Positions 1 to 7,788 of a stretch of DNA of 22,933 bases are shown here, piece by piece. Origin of the DNA: Polyangia bacterium. Lineage in GTDB: Bacteria; Myxococcota_A; Polyangia; Polyangiales; Polyangiaceae. The number at the start of each line of letters is the position of its first letter. The stretch's first letter is position 1. Both the position numbers and the translations under genes were made by a program. The stretch covers positions 1-22,933 of the forward strand of contig JAUILJ010000016.1 in assembly GCA_030433055.1 (NCBI GenBank), read 5' to 3'. The notes below the pieces were generated by a model, which did no database searches, was not told the origin of the DNA, and worked only from the letters and a program-made list of their open reading frames with translations.

Positions 1-660
1 GATCCAGCGTGCGACGGTGGCACGATGCACGGAGTACAGCGCGCCGATGCTGGCGATATTCAGGCCGTCCGCCAGGTATAGAGAGAGCACCGTGCGCTGT
101 TGTTTGTCCAGGTCGGCGAGCGCGTCGGTGAAAGCCGTGCGGAAATCACCTGCGTATTTCTCTCGGAGGTAGTCAAGCTCCGGATCTCTGCTGACCAGCG
201 CCGCAGCGCGCTCGGCCTCGGACTCCACGTCGTCGCCGCGCTCTGACTTGCGCGCCCGCAACAGCTCGAGTGTGCAGCGCACGGCGGCGACCTTGAGCCA
301 GCCGAGCAAGCTCCCCCGTCCGGCGTAACCACTGATCTTGGGCGAGCCGTCGCCGACCAGTAGGCGGGCCCTGAGGATCTGCTGCACTTCTTCAGTCAGG
401 GAAGGGGAGTTATCCACCCGCGCGACCATGGCGGGGACACGCGCGAGGTAGTCGCGGTCGAAGATCGCGATGGCGTGCGTGTCTCCGACCTCGCACGCGA
501 ACGCCAAGAAGCTGTCTGCGATGTGATTCTCCGCTGGGAGAGGCTGCCCTGCCCGCTTGCGGCTCCGCAGACGCTCGGCGAACGCAAGTTCAGACGTGGC
601 AACGCCTGACCACGCTTGGCGCGCAAGCTGCGCGAGCCGAGTGCACTCGTCCTCCTCCAT
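1..660 (-). CDS. RNA polymerase sigma-70 family factor, myxobacterial type (partial, 3' end cut)
   Basis: This would be an alternative sigma factor directing RNA polymerase to a specific promoter set. The 220 visible residues start at ATG 660, because an in-frame TGA lies 19 codons upstream with no other start between. The middle contains region-2-like sequence (GRGSLLGWLKVAAVRCTLELLR, about residues 115-136). The end contains a region-4 helix-turn-helix: QQRTVLSLYLADGLN followed by IASIGALYSVHRATVARWI, running to the window edge. The roughly 110-residue N-terminal part before region 2 is longer than in ordinary ECF factors and fits, from memory, the myxobacterial sigma-70 family often annotated TIGR03001. 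No anti-sigma gene is visible. The gene is divergent from the repeat lipoprotein at 985, which could be a target. The C-terminus is missing only because the window ends. Confidence 0.8.
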   Translation of the reverse strand, partial: MEEDECTRLAQLARQAWSGVATSELAFAERLRSRKRAGQPLPAENHIADSFLAFACEVGDTHAIAIFDRDYLARVPAMVARVDNSPSLTEEVQQILRARLLVGDGSPKISGYAGRGSLLGWLKVAAVRCTLELLRARKSERGDDVESEAERAAALVSRDPELDYLREKYAGDFRTAFTDALADLDKQQRTVLSLYLADGLNIASIGALYSVHRATVARWI

Positions 661-984
661 CTGGGCGGCGGAGACTAACCCTCACCCCCGACCCTCGCAA
701 ATGCGAAGTCCGGTTCAGTCAGAGCGGATCTGCTGCTCGCGTTTGGGGCGGCGCTCTTTTTTCCGCGCCGGAATTCGCCAAGCCATTCGCTCAGCCTCAA
801 CAAAAATGCACTTTCGGCGCGACAACCTCCGAGCTCGCCCATCTCCCTGGAGAGACCGCTCGAACTTGCGGCGAGAAGGCGGCGCATCCGCGGTGCGGCG
901 AGCTCGGGCGATTCGCCCGAGAAACTCAGTCGGCGCCGGGTCGATCCGCGAACCAACCAACACATATATCCAGGGATACTTACG
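661..984. promoter_or_regulatory. Divergent intergenic region between the sigma factor and lipoprotein genes
   Basis: These 324 bases hold no convincing gene; the open frames crossing them run into both flanking genes in the wrong frame or strand. The region must carry the promoters of both divergent genes. I see no good -35/-10 pair for housekeeping sigma. An AT-rich stretch (acatatatcc, 962-971) just before the lipoprotein gene and a perfect inverted repeat at 903-921 are the only visible signals. AGGGA at 972-976, eight bases before ATG 985, is a good ribosome binding site. Confidence 0.5.
903..921. repeat. Perfect 8-bp inverted repeat upstream of the lipoprotein gene
   Basis: The arms ctcgggcg (903-910) and cgcccgag (914-921) are exact reverse complements around a 3-base centre (att). 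The repeat lies 64-82 bases before ATG 985, in the divergent promoter region. It could be an operator for a dimeric regulator or a hairpin in the leader RNA. It is not followed by a T run, so a terminator is less likely. Confidence 0.5.
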
Positions 985-1629
985 ATGAAATCGACAATCT
1001 CAGCCATCAAGCTCTTGGCGTCTGGCTGCTTGGTTATTGGCCTATCCGCGGCGCTCACGGCGTGTGGCTCGGACTCGGGAGAAGGCGGCAACTCCGGAGG
1101 CAGCGGTCAGGGTGGCAGCGGTCAGGGCGGCAGCGGTCAGGGCGGCAGCAGTCAGGGCGGCAGCGGTCAGGGTGGCAGCGGTCAGGGTGGCAGCGGTAAC
1201 ACCTGCCAGGCGCTGTGTGATGATGGCTGTCCCAACGTGGTTTGCTACTGCAACAGCGGGGCCATCATCAACTCCACGTACTGTGACAACGGTTGCTGCG
1301 CTTCCGAGGCCGTCACGTGTGGTGACGCGTGTGCAGACGAAGGCGGCTGGGGCGGGGGTCAAGGCGGCAGCGGCCAGGGTGGCAGCGGTCAGGGCGGCAG
1401 CGGTCAGGGCGGCAGCGGTCAGGGCGGCAGCGGTCAGGGAGGAGGCGACGTCGGAGATTCGTGTCGCGATGACAGTGAGTGCTCGACTCGGTTGTGCCTG
1501 TTCGACAGCGCCGGCTCTGTTGTGGGCTACTGCACCAAGCCCTGCGACAGCTTCTCCGATTGCCCCACGTTCTGGGACTGCGCCGAGGTCAGCAACGGCT
1601 CGGGCACCTACTGCGTTCAGGACAACTGA
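985..1629 (+). CDS. Cys-rich lipoprotein with two Gly-Gln-Gly-Gly-Ser repeat arrays
   Basis: This 214-residue exported lipoprotein of unknown function has a basic N-terminus and hydrophobic stretch ending in the lipobox LTAC, with Cys27 as the lipidated residue. A GQGGS repeat linker (residues 41-70) follows, then a first Cys-rich module with ten cysteines (74-116). A second GQGGS array (125-154) precedes a second module with eight cysteines (160-210). Both modules have even cysteine counts, which fits disulphide-bonded extracellular domains. Residues 27-40 contain no Asp at +2 (Gly-Ser follows the Cys), so retention at the inner membrane is not indicated and surface display is plausible. The start ATG 985 has AGGGA eight bases upstream. 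Similar Gly/Ser-rich, Cys-rich lipoproteins are common in myxobacteria, but I recognise no named family. It is divergent from the sigma factor and convergent with the long operon. Confidence 0.85.
   Translation: MKSTISAIKLLASGCLVIGLSAALTACGSDSGEGGNSGGSGQGGSGQGGSGQGGSSQGGSGQGGSGQGGSGNTCQALCDDGCPNVVCYCNSGAIINSTYCDNGCCASEAVTCGDACADEGGWGGGQGGSGQGGSGQGGSGQGGSGQGGSGQGGGDVGDSCRDDSECSTRLCLFDSAGSVVGYCTKPCDSFSDCPTFWDCAEVSNGSGTYCVQDN
1105..1194 (+). repeat. 15-bp in-frame minisatellite, array 1 (6 units)
   Basis: There are six consecutive 15-bp units of the type ggtcagggcggcagc, coding for GQGGS (one unit SQGGS). Units differ mainly at third codon positions (ggc/ggt). Because each unit is 15 bp, gain or loss of copies changes linker length without breaking the frame. 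Confidence 0.9.
1357..1446 (+). repeat. 15-bp in-frame minisatellite, array 2 (6 units)
   Basis: A second array uses the same 15-bp unit: five GQGGS copies and a final GQGGG. It lies between the two Cys-rich modules. Its units are nearly identical to those of array 1, so recombination between arrays could delete the first Cys-rich module in frame. Confidence 0.9.
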
Positions 1630-1642
1630 TCTCCTTGCGGAA

Positions 1643-1673
1643 GCACGTGGTCGCTGACTCCTCGGCCACGTGC
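1643..1673. terminator. Hairpin between convergent transcription units
   Basis: The arms gcacgtggtcg (1643-1653) and cggccacgtgc (1663-1673) pair over 11 positions, with one G-T wobble and a 9-base loop. The hairpin lies 13 bases after the lipoprotein stop and 20 bases before the last codon of the convergent operon. It has no T run on either side, so it is at best a non-canonical bidirectional terminator. Confidence 0.45.
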
Positions 1674-1693
1674 AGTCGCCGTGGGTGGGCTCC

Positions 1694-2821
1694 TCACTCG
1701 TGAGGGTGCCAGCACGCAACGCGGTGACGTGAGCCCCCTTCGCGCTCCACCAGCGGCGGCACGTCAACGTCGCATTTGCCCTTCTCCGCACGGGGGCAGC
1801 GCGGATGGAAGCTGCAGCCTGGAGGGGGATCGAGCGGGCTGGGTACGTCGCCCTCGACCAAGATGCGTAGGCGCTTGCGCTCGGGATCGGCGACGGGCAC
1901 GGCGCTCAGCAGCGCCCGCGTGTATGGGTGGTGTCGACGCGCGTACAGAGACGTCGCGGGAGCGAGCTCCACGATGCGTCCCAAGTACATCACCGCCACT
2001 CGGTGGCTCATGTACTCCACGATCTTCAGATCGTGGGAGATGAACAGGTAGCTCAGGTTCAGCTCCTGCTGGAGGTCGAGCAGCAGGTTCACGATCTGGG
2101 CCTGAATCGATACATCCAGGGCGCTGATCGGCTCGTCGCACACGATGAAGTCGGGACGCACCGCAAGCGCTCGGGCGATACCGATGCGCTGACGCTGGCC
2201 TCCGCTGAACTCGTGCGGGTAGCGCTCCAGTGCGTCTCGTCGTAGCCCGACCCGCTCCAGCAGGTCGTTCACCTGGCGTAGCTCGTCCTGCTTGTCCGAG
2301 GCGAGCTTGTGGATTTGCAGCGCCTCGGCCACGATCTCGCGCACGGTCATGCGCGGGTTCAGGGAAGAGAACGGATCCTGAAACACGATCTGCATGCGCC
2401 TCCTGAGTGGTCGCATCTGGCGTGCGCTCAAGTGCGTGATGTCCTGATCGTCGAACTTCAGGCGCCCACCGGTAGGTTCGACCAGCTTCAGCAGGCAGCG
2501 CCCAAGCGTACTCTTCCCGCAGCCGCTCTCCCCCACCAAGCCGAGCGTTTCACCGTGGCGAACGAAGAGGGAAACTTGGTCCACGGCTCGGAGCAAGCGA
2601 GTGCGGCCGAACAGGCCAGTCTTCACTGGGAAGTATTTGGAGATCCTGTCGGCTTGTAGCAGCGGCTTGCGCTTGGCCGCGGGCTTGCCCTCGACCGGCT
2701 GCGCAGGGTCCGCCTCCGGCGCATCGTGAGTGGGCGCGGAGCCCTCCTGATCCTCCAGCTCGTTCTCCGGCGCGGAGTGCAACGGAGCGCTGGGGTCGGG
2801 CGACTCGCGATCGTCAGTCAT
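1694..2821 (-). CDS. Peptide-type ABC transporter ATP-binding protein, OppF/DppF family
   Basis: This 375-residue cytoplasmic ATPase would power a dipeptide/oligopeptide importer together with an OppD-type partner. Walker A is GESGCGKST (97-105), the Q-loop is in VFQDPFSSLNPRMTV (146-160), the signature is SGGQRQRIGIARAL (206-219), Walker B is FIVCDE (225-230), and the H-loop is in FISHDL. The C-terminus has the oligopeptide-transporter Cys motif (GCSFHPRCP). The first 50 residues are an acidic, Pro-rich extension not usual in OppF. It overlaps the upstream oppD-like gene by 8 bases and is the last gene of the operon. No permease or binding-protein gene lies in the window, so substrate cannot be assigned. 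The family call is secure; the exact subfamily (Opp or Dpp) is not. Confidence 0.9.
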   Translation of the reverse strand: MTDDRESPDPSAPLHSAPENELEDQEGSAPTHDAPEADPAQPVEGKPAAKRKPLLQADRISKYFPVKTGLFGRTRLLRAVDQVSLFVRHGETLGLVGESGCGKSTLGRCLLKLVEPTGGRLKFDDQDITHLSARQMRPLRRRMQIVFQDPFSSLNPRMTVREIVAEALQIHKLASDKQDELRQVNDLLERVGLRRDALERYPHEFSGGQRQRIGIARALAVRPDFIVCDEPISALDVSIQAQIVNLLLDLQQELNLSYLFISHDLKIVEYMSHRVAVMYLGRIVELAPATSLYARRHHPYTRALLSAVPVADPERKRLRILVEGDVPSPLDPPPGCSFHPRCPRAEKGKCDVDVPPLVEREGGSRHRVACWHPHE

Positions 2822-3839
2822 GGCTGGCTCCCCCTGTGGCCGCGACTACCCCTGGATTGAAGAAGCAGCGGCTGCTATGCCGCGAGGAAACATCCAGGAG
2901 CTCGGGCTCCTCCTGGTCGCAGCGTTCGAACTCGGCGCCGCCTTGCTTCTTGAGCGCGCAACGGGCGGCAAAGCGACAACCCTTGGGGAGCTCCGCGAGG
3001 CTCGGTACCACACCTTCGATGGTGTTCAGGCGCGTGGGGCGCTCGTCACCGCCCATCGGGGGAACGCTGGCGAGTAGGCCCCGTGTGTATGGGTGCTGCG
3101 GGGAGCGGAACAGCTCCTTCACCGTGGCGCGCTCCACCACCCGGCCCGCGTACATCACGACCACCCGATTGGCGAACTCGGCCACCACACCCAGGTCGTG
3201 AGTGATGAACACGATGCTCATCCCCAGCTCCGCCTGCAGCCGCCTCAGCAGATCCAGGATCTGAGCTTGAATGGTGACGTCCAGAGCGGTGGTTGGCTCA
3301 TCAGCCAACAGCAACGCGGGTTCGCACGCCAGGGCCATCGCGATCATCACACGCTGGCGCATGCCTCCCGACAGCTGGTGAGGGTAGGAGTCGACCCGGG
3401 ACTCAGGGGAAGGGATCCCGACCAACTTCAAGAGCTCGATGGACCGCGCCTTCGCCTGGCGCCGCGACAGCTTGCGGTGCAGACGCAGCACTTCGCCGAT
3501 CTGTGAGCCGACGCTGTACACGGGGTTCAGTGAGGTCATCGGCTCTTGGAAGATCATGGAGATGCGCGCTCCGCGCACGCTGCGCATGTCCTTCTCGCTC
3601 AGCCGGGCCAAGTCCTGACCCTGGAAGAAGATCTCGCCGTGCTCGATTTGGCCGGGGTGAGGCACGAGTCGCAGCACGCTGAACGCCGTCATGCTCTTCC
3701 CACACCCACTCTCGCCGACGATCGCCAGCGTTTCCCCTTCTCCAACCTCGAAAGAGACGTCGTCGACCGCGAAGATCTTTCCGGATTCCGTGGGGAAAGA
3801 TGTCTTGAGGTGCCTCACGCTGAGCAATGGGTCGCTCAT
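2814..3839 (-). CDS. Peptide-type ABC transporter ATP-binding protein, OppD/DppD family
   Basis: This 341-residue ATPase is the expected partner of the adjacent OppF-type protein. Walker A is GESGCGKSM (42-50) followed by TAFSVLRL, the usual OppD variant. The Q-loop lies in ISMIFQEPMTSLNPVYSVG, the signature is LSGGMRQRVMIAMAL, Walker B is LLLADEPTTALD, and the H-loop is in FITHDLGVV. The C-terminal region carries the family Cys motif (GCRFAARC), which in some OppD/OppF-type proteins binds an iron-sulphur cluster. Its start ATG 3839 overlaps the stop of the DNRLRE-like lipoprotein gene by four bases (ATGA), so translation is probably coupled. Placement at the end of a MoxR/VWA operon, with no OppB/OppC, is odd. 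Confidence 0.9.
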   Translation of the reverse strand: MSDPLLSVRHLKTSFPTESGKIFAVDDVSFEVGEGETLAIVGESGCGKSMTAFSVLRLVPHPGQIEHGEIFFQGQDLARLSEKDMRSVRGARISMIFQEPMTSLNPVYSVGSQIGEVLRLHRKLSRRQAKARSIELLKLVGIPSPESRVDSYPHQLSGGMRQRVMIAMALACEPALLLADEPTTALDVTIQAQILDLLRRLQAELGMSIVFITHDLGVVAEFANRVVVMYAGRVVERATVKELFRSPQHPYTRGLLASVPPMGGDERPTRLNTIEGVVPSLAELPKGCRFAARCALKKQGGAEFERCDQEEPELLDVSSRHSSRCFFNPGVVAATGGASHD

Positions 3840-4621
3840 TGGGCGCCTCCTTCGCTACCGGCGGAGGCGGGCTTGGCCTCAAAGTAGACCTCGAGCACCG
3901 GTGCCCGGCCCGCGCCGAGGCCGGTCGCGTAGACCTGCGGCTGGCCGGCGCCGGAGCTGCTCTTCAGCAAGATGCCGTGAGTCGTCGTCTGGTTCGCGAG
4001 CCAGCGACGCACGAGTTGCGTGACGTCGATGCGAAGGGGTAGCGGCGCACGGGCGATGCCAGCCGCCGAAGGGCGATCGCCCTGAGGCTGATGGACGTAG
4101 TCGATGCCCGAGTCCCACGCTTCGACGATTCGCCATGCGGAGACGCTCGCGTCGCTCGAACCTTGGGCGGCATCGGGCAGCGGCGTCAGCACGAGGAACG
4201 CGCGCCGCACTGCTTGCGCCCTCAAGGCCGGGAGATCGAAGTCGAGCAGGTAGACATCGTCGCCTGTGCCGCCGAAGTGGACCGCGGGCGGGGCGTCGTC
4301 AGCTTCGCTGGTGGGGGTCAGCACCTGCCAGCGCGCCGGCTCGAGCGCGACGCGCTCGCTCCGCGATGACACGGGCTCACCCCCGGCGCGTACGCAGGTG
4401 TTCGCCAGGCACTCGTAGCCGGTGCCGCAGCCGCTGGGACTGACACACGGCCGAGGCCCCGAGGCGCAACTCAGCAGCAGCGCCGCGGACATCGCCAGCG
4501 CGGCGAGCCCCGCGCCGCTTGGACTCGCCTGGGAGGCGAAGACTCGGTGATTGCCCTGTCCCTGCACGCGCGAAACCGTATACCAGACCTTGCAGGGTGT
4601 GGCAGAGCCCTTGCGGGGCAA
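3836..4621 (-). CDS. Putative lipoprotein with DNRLRE-like domain
   Basis: The open frame from TTG 4621 gives 261 residues. A hydrophobic segment (GLAALAMSAALLLSC) ends in a lipobox-like LLSC, followed by a short Cys cluster (CVSPSGCGTGYECLANTC) common in myxobacterial surface lipoproteins. The rest resembles the DNRLRE domain: paired beta-rich stretches (VYLLDFDLPAL, RAFLVLTPL) and the hallmark IDVTQLVRRWLANQTTTHG then ILLKSSSG. In that family the domain is an extracellular structural module of secreted or wall proteins. The start is uncertain. TTG 4621 directly follows the upstream stop and gives a 52-residue leader; GTG 4567 gives a more normal lipoprotein signal; ATG 4492 is too close to the lipobox. 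It lies between the VWA genes and oppD. Confidence 0.7.
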   Translation of the reverse strand: MPRKGSATPCKVWYTVSRVQGQGNHRVFASQASPSGAGLAALAMSAALLLSCASGPRPCVSPSGCGTGYECLANTCVRAGGEPVSSRSERVALEPARWQVLTPTSEADDAPPAVHFGGTGDDVYLLDFDLPALRAQAVRRAFLVLTPLPDAAQGSSDASVSAWRIVEAWDSGIDYVHQPQGDRPSAAGIARAPLPLRIDVTQLVRRWLANQTTTHGILLKSSSGAGQPQVYATGLGAGRAPVLEVYFEAKPASAGSEGGAQ

Positions 4622-4623
4622 CC

Positions 4624-7600
4624 TCAGCGCCGGCCCCGTCGTCGCTGCAGCAGGATTTCCGCTGCGGTCAGCGGCCTTGCCCCAGCTTGCCCCGCCGGTT
4701 TGCCGGGAGCCGACTGACGCGAGAAGTGGGGTACGCTGGCTGGGGCCGCCTCCTCAGCCGCTGATGATTGAGAGGCAACCGGAGCCGGGCGGGGCCGGGG
4801 TGCTGGCGGTGGGCGCGCCGGCGGCCGGGGCTGGACCGCCGCGGGAGTTGCAGGAGACACTCCGGCTTCGCCGCTCGATCGCGTGCGGCCGTCGCTCTGC
4901 GCCTTGCGGTCGAGCAGCGCTCCGAGAGTTGGCTTCTCGACCTGGCCCGTTTCCGCGCGGGAAGTTTGCTGGCGCTGCTTGCGCCGGCGCCGGAGCCGCG
5001 CGGGCAGGCCGGTGAACCACTCGGGGAGGGCAACCCGCCGCGCACCCACTCCAGTCAGCAGCGTGAGCGCCGCGATCCAGATCAGCAGGTTGTCGATCGA
5101 GCGGTAGGCGAAGCGGCGGGACACTCGATCGTTGAAGATCCCCGCGAGGGTGTCTCGCGTCTTGCCGCCGCTCATGTCGGCGATGCGGTTCAGGAGCGCC
5201 CGATCACTCCCCGTGGGGCGCAGCTCCTCACCATGGGTCAGGACGGCGCCCGTGGTGCCCACCGGATCCCCGCTCAGCTCGTCGATCGCCGTCGCGATGT
5301 ATGCGCCGGGAGTGTCCAGCGGGACACTCGCGGCATATGCCCCGGCGCCCGTCGCCTCCAGCGCGACCTCCTTGCCGAAGCCCTCGGGGCCAGCGACTCG
5401 GACCTTGAGGCGCCTGAAGCTCTCGGTGCGTCCGTCGTCGTCGACCACGGTGGCCCGTAGATGCAGCTCACCCCCCCCTGCGTCCGCTTCGAGTCGCACC
5501 CGAGGGTCGTCTCCCGCACGGGTGATGTCGCGGGCGAGCTGGGCGAAGAGCTTCTGGGCGCCATCCCAGTTCGTCCATGCAGAGCCCCAGCGATCCTTGT
5601 AGTCGCTGGTGAAGACGGCGCTGCGCCCGACGCCCACCGACCAGGTGGCCATGACGGGGTCGCCCTCCGGGCCATCCAGCAGCACCTGGGCGCGGCCCTT
5701 GGGGATCGTCACCACGTAGCCGTCGAGGCTGGGCATGCTGGAGAAATCCACGCCTCGGGTCGGGGGCGCATTCAAGCGCACGCCCGGCGTGAAGGTGGTC
5801 TCGTTGATCGCTGAGCGGGCCGCCAGGATCGTCTCCTGGGCGAACACCGCGGGGAGGCGAGAGGCGTCTTCGATCAGGTAGAAGCGGCCGTCGCCGAGCT
5901 TGCTCATGTGCTCCAGCGCGGTGACGTCGGAGCCTCGACCCAGCGCGACCACGCTGGTGGTGATGCCGGATGCCTTCGCACCGCTCACGAGGGAGAAGGC
6001 GTCAGATTTCTCCTCGGCGTCTCCACCATCAGAGAAGAGCAGCACGTGCTTCAACGCCACCTTTTCCTTGCGGATAGCTTTGTAGGCCTCCTTCAGGCTC
6101 ACATCAATGTAGATTCCGCCGCCGCCAGGGCCGACATCACGGATCTTCTTGGTGATGGCCCTCTTGTCGTTGACCGGGCCGATCGGGACGGTCCAGGCCA
6201 CCGATGTGTCGACGTGCATCACCCCCAAGCGGTCGCCTCCGCCCAGCAGCTCCGCTGAGCGCGCAGCGGCCTCGTTGGCGAGCTGGAGCTTGGTGTTCTT
6301 TCCCACGCTCATCGCCATCGAGCCCGAGTAGTCGATGATGATCACCTCGGCCAGCGTCGCGCGCTTGCGCTCCTGTTTCAGATCGAACGATACCGGGCTG
6401 ACCTCCTCGACCGGCGTCTTGCCGTAGCCACCCGGACCGAGGCTGCGATCGCCTCCCATCAGGAGCAGGCCGCCTCCCAGGTCGCGCACGTAGCTACCCA
6501 GCGCGTCCAGCTGGACCTGGGAGAGATCGTGAGCTGGCACGTCACTCAGTACGACCACGTCGTAGGCAGCGAGCCCGGAGATGTCGGCGGGCGTCTCGCT
6601 GGTTCCGACCGTATCCACGCGAAAAGCCGCGTTGCGCAGGGCTCGCGCCAGGGGCTCCGCTTTACCGGGATCTCCCTCCAAGATCAGCGCGGCGGCTGGG
6701 CCGCGCACCCGAACGAAGGCTGAGCCTGAGTTGTCCTCTGCCGCCTCATCATGCTTGGGATCAGCCGCGCTGATCTTCACATCGAAACGGTGAAGGCCAG
6801 GGCCGGGGGCCTCCTCGCGCAGCTGGAGCACGTCTTCGCCCTGCTTCACGGAGACGCTTCCGCTGCGCACGAGCTTGCCGTCTTTGTAGATGTTGAGCTT
6901 GAGGTCGGAGTCTTGCGTAGCCTGGGTCACCACGCGCAAGCTGAGTGGCTCGCCCTCGCTGGCCCGGGCGGCGGTGCGGACGCCCACGACCCGGACGTCA
7001 GGCACGACGCGCTGATCGAGGGGGACGACGTCTACAGGGATCTCCGCGGCGACCGCTGCTGCGGCTGCGTCCATCGCGTCGCCCTTCGTCGCGACGCCGT
7101 CGCTCAGCACGACGATGCGGGCAGCGGCGTCCGCAGGCACCTCCGCCAGGGCGCGGCGAATCGCGGCGCCGATGTCAGTGCCATCTCGTCCGAGCTGTAC
7201 TTCCTGCGGTGCTGGCAAGCGTGTCTTGGGACGCAACGGGTCTTCGATCGAGGCGCTGGAAGCAAACGCGAGCACTCCGATGCGGTCGTTCTCGCGCATT
7301 CCCACTTCGGCTGCTTGAAGCTCCGCGCGGATACGGCTGGAGGCGTCCGGGACCAGGTCGATGCTTCGGCTCCGGTCCACGACGACCAGCACCGCCAGGC
7401 GATCCAGTGGCTTGCCGAACTCGACGCCTAGCGCAGCGAGCGACGCCGCGATCGCGGAGACGCCGATCAACAGTTCGGTCAGCCATCGCCGCGGGGCGTG
7501 CTGCCGTGAACTCAAGTCGAGCAAGCGAAGCGCGATGAAGCTGACCACGGCGGCCGCGACGAGGCTGAGCAACGGCCGCTCGAAGCGCACGTAGCGCTCT

Positions 7601-7788
7601 GGGACCACCCCAGCCCAGACCAAGCCCACGTACAGCGCGGGCAGGAGTCCGAGCACTTGAAGCGCCAGCAGCATCGGTCGCTTGGCGAGCCCGCGTCGCC
7701 TCACGCCGAACCAGAGCCAGCTGGCGCCAAGCAGGCTCCCGATCGCAAGCGCCGCGATGGGCAGGTATTGAGTCAACGCAGGTGACAT
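4624..7788 (-). CDS. Large membrane protein with two VWA domains flanking a GATase-like domain
   Basis: This 1054-residue membrane protein of unknown process has about four N-terminal membrane segments (near 8-27, 40-60, 72-90, 104-121). VWA domain 1 follows with MIDAS DRSRS (138-142) and VVLSDG (227-231). Next come beta-rich sequence and a glutamine-amidotransferase-like segment (about 365-460, with LGGGLLLMGGDRSLGPGGYG). VWA domain 2 has MIDAS DYSGS (486-490) and LFSDGG. A last helix near 900-917 precedes a Pro/Ala-rich cytoplasmic tail ending in the basic LTAAEILLQRRRGRR. The start is set at ATG 7788, which overlaps the upstream stop (TGATG); the frame extends 37 more codons but only inside the upstream gene. 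No catalytic Cys is evident in the GATase-like part, so it is probably a fold rather than an enzyme. Confidence 0.85.
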   Translation of the reverse strand: MSPALTQYLPIAALAIGSLLGASWLWFGVRRRGLAKRPMLLALQVLGLLPALYVGLVWAGVVPERYVRFERPLLSLVAAAVVSFIALRLLDLSSRQHAPRRWLTELLIGVSAIAASLAALGVEFGKPLDRLAVLVVVDRSRSIDLVPDASSRIRAELQAAEVGMRENDRIGVLAFASSASIEDPLRPKTRLPAPQEVQLGRDGTDIGAAIRRALAEVPADAAARIVVLSDGVATKGDAMDAAAAAVAAEIPVDVVPLDQRVVPDVRVVGVRTAARASEGEPLSLRVVTQATQDSDLKLNIYKDGKLVRSGSVSVKQGEDVLQLREEAPGPGLHRFDVKISAADPKHDEAAEDNSGSAFVRVRGPAAALILEGDPGKAEPLARALRNAAFRVDTVGTSETPADISGLAAYDVVVLSDVPAHDLSQVQLDALGSYVRDLGGGLLLMGGDRSLGPGGYGKTPVEEVSPVSFDLKQERKRATLAEVIIIDYSGSMAMSVGKNTKLQLANEAAARSAELLGGGDRLGVMHVDTSVAWTVPIGPVNDKRAITKKIRDVGPGGGGIYIDVSLKEAYKAIRKEKVALKHVLLFSDGGDAEEKSDAFSLVSGAKASGITTSVVALGRGSDVTALEHMSKLGDGRFYLIEDASRLPAVFAQETILAARSAINETTFTPGVRLNAPPTRGVDFSSMPSLDGYVVTIPKGRAQVLLDGPEGDPVMATWSVGVGRSAVFTSDYKDRWGSAWTNWDGAQKLFAQLARDITRAGDDPRVRLEADAGGGELHLRATVVDDDGRTESFRRLKVRVAGPEGFGKEVALEATGAGAYAASVPLDTPGAYIATAIDELSGDPVGTTGAVLTHGEELRPTGSDRALLNRIADMSGGKTRDTLAGIFNDRVSRRFAYRSIDNLLIWIAALTLLTGVGARRVALPEWFTGLPARLRRRRKQRQQTSRAETGQVEKPTLGALLDRKAQSDGRTRSSGEAGVSPATPAAVQPRPPARPPPAPRPRPAPVASQSSAAEEAAPASVPHFSRQSAPGKPAGQAGARPLTAAEILLQRRRGRR

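Noticed and set aside
675..1091. 138-residue minus-strand open frame across the divergent region
   Set aside because: It overlaps the lipoprotein signal-peptide coding region on the other strand, has no recognisable domain, and would run through both promoters; GC-rich DNA readily gives such frames.
1105..1446. CRISPR-like array
   Set aside because: The repeats are 15 bp, directly contiguous, without spacers, and stay in one reading frame; they are a coding minisatellite.
1042..1791. 249-residue minus-strand open frame over the repeat lipoprotein
   Set aside because: It is the antisense reading of the GQGGS repeats (Ala/Leu/Thr-rich repeats), with no start context, and the plus-strand protein has a clear signal peptide and Cys pattern.
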